Below, in pieces: positions 6,141-6,305 of a stretch of 6,305 bases of DNA. The notes under the pieces are model-generated. The model made no database searches, was not told the origin of the DNA, and saw only the letters and a list, made by a program, of their open reading frames with translations. Source of the stretch: Natronohydrobacter sp. (GTDB lineage Bacteria > Pseudomonadota > Alphaproteobacteria > Rhodobacterales > Rhodobacteraceae); NCBI GenBank assembly GCA_007116445.1, contig SKIM01000004.1:1-6305 (forward strand), written 5' to 3'. Numbering within the stretch: the first letter of the stretch is position 1; every line of letters begins with the position of its first letter. Position numbers and translations under genes: made by a program.

Positions 6141-6305
6141 CTATCCCACGGGCTCTGTGACAGGGATTCCGAGCGCGGTGTAGGCGTTCAGAAATGAGCC
6201 GTGTCGCGCCATTGGTCCGAGCGACAATGGCGAATGATACGGACCTGGAGCTCCGCGACCTGTCGGTCGAAGTCCCTTGCCATGAGGCGCTGCCCCAGCA
6301 GTTTC
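6141..6305 (-). pseudogene. IS5-family transposase C-terminal fragment, frame broken near its end
   Basis: On the minus strand one frame from the window edge reads KLLGQRLMARDFDRQVAELQVRI, the usual C-terminal region of an IS5-family DDE transposase, but then runs through about 13 unexpected residues to a TGA at 6197-6195. The expected final residues, LNAYTALGIPVTEPVG and a TAG at 6143-6141, are present in a different frame. Between the two lies extra sequence (about 6192-6235) containing the palindrome CGCCATTG/CAATGGCG. In intact relatives the two parts join directly as QVRIAVLN-YTALGIPVTE. The catalytic residues lie outside the window. The gene is partial here and its last ~18 residues are out of frame; whether the enzyme could still work cannot be told. 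Confidence 0.7.

Larger units (their letters stand above)
6081..6305 (-). mobile_element. End of an IS5-family insertion sequence (rest outside window)
   Basis: The transposase C-terminus at 6141-6305 is followed by a short non-coding end rich in hairpin sequence and by GCTCTGTTGCACAAAT (from about 6088), which resembles the terminal inverted repeats of IS5-type elements in this bacterial group. The outer edge is placed near 6081-6090 by resemblance only; the matching repeat and any target duplication lie outside the window. The element would abut the nested repeat at 6023-6077. Confidence 0.65.

Overview
The window looks like chromosomal DNA from an alphaproteobacterium, most likely Rhodobacterales. 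The grounds are high GC, aerobic-type cobalamin genes, tight minus-strand gene packing, and an integrase and an IS5-type transposase of kinds I associate with that group. The genus cannot be told from the sequence.

Positions 1 to about 5765 form one minus-strand transcription unit, read from right to left. It starts with a probable promoter (5736-5765) and a cobalamin riboswitch (about 5545-5735). A leader of about 140 nt follows, with a possible Shine-Dalgarno-blocking hairpin. The genes then run: a membrane-exported protein joining a histidine-rich segment to a cytochrome c' domain (4769-5404); a HupE/UreJ-type metal permease (4129-4743); a hairpin with a U-run (4081-4113); a five-cysteine DUF1636 protein (3687-4061); the GTPase metallochaperone CobW (2635-3690); and the first 874 residues of CobN, the large subunit of aerobic cobaltochelatase (2624 to beyond position 1).

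Together these look like a vitamin B12-repressed line for taking up cobalt and putting it into the corrin ring. HupE would bring cobalt across the inner membrane, CobW would carry it, and CobN (with CobS and CobT encoded elsewhere) would insert it into hydrogenobyrinic acid a,c-diamide. The jobs of the cytochrome c'-like protein and of the DUF1636 protein are not established. The first is the most unusual item here: a haem-binding domain joined to eight alternating histidines, at the head of a cobalt operon.

Positions 5766-6305 are decayed mobile DNA. A plus-strand tyrosine-recombinase remnant starts right beside the cob promoter. It is followed by a nested inverted repeat and then by the end of an IS5-family element, whose transposase C-terminus is broken by an extra palindromic segment. 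The riboswitch operon therefore sits at the edge of a rearranged or transferred segment.
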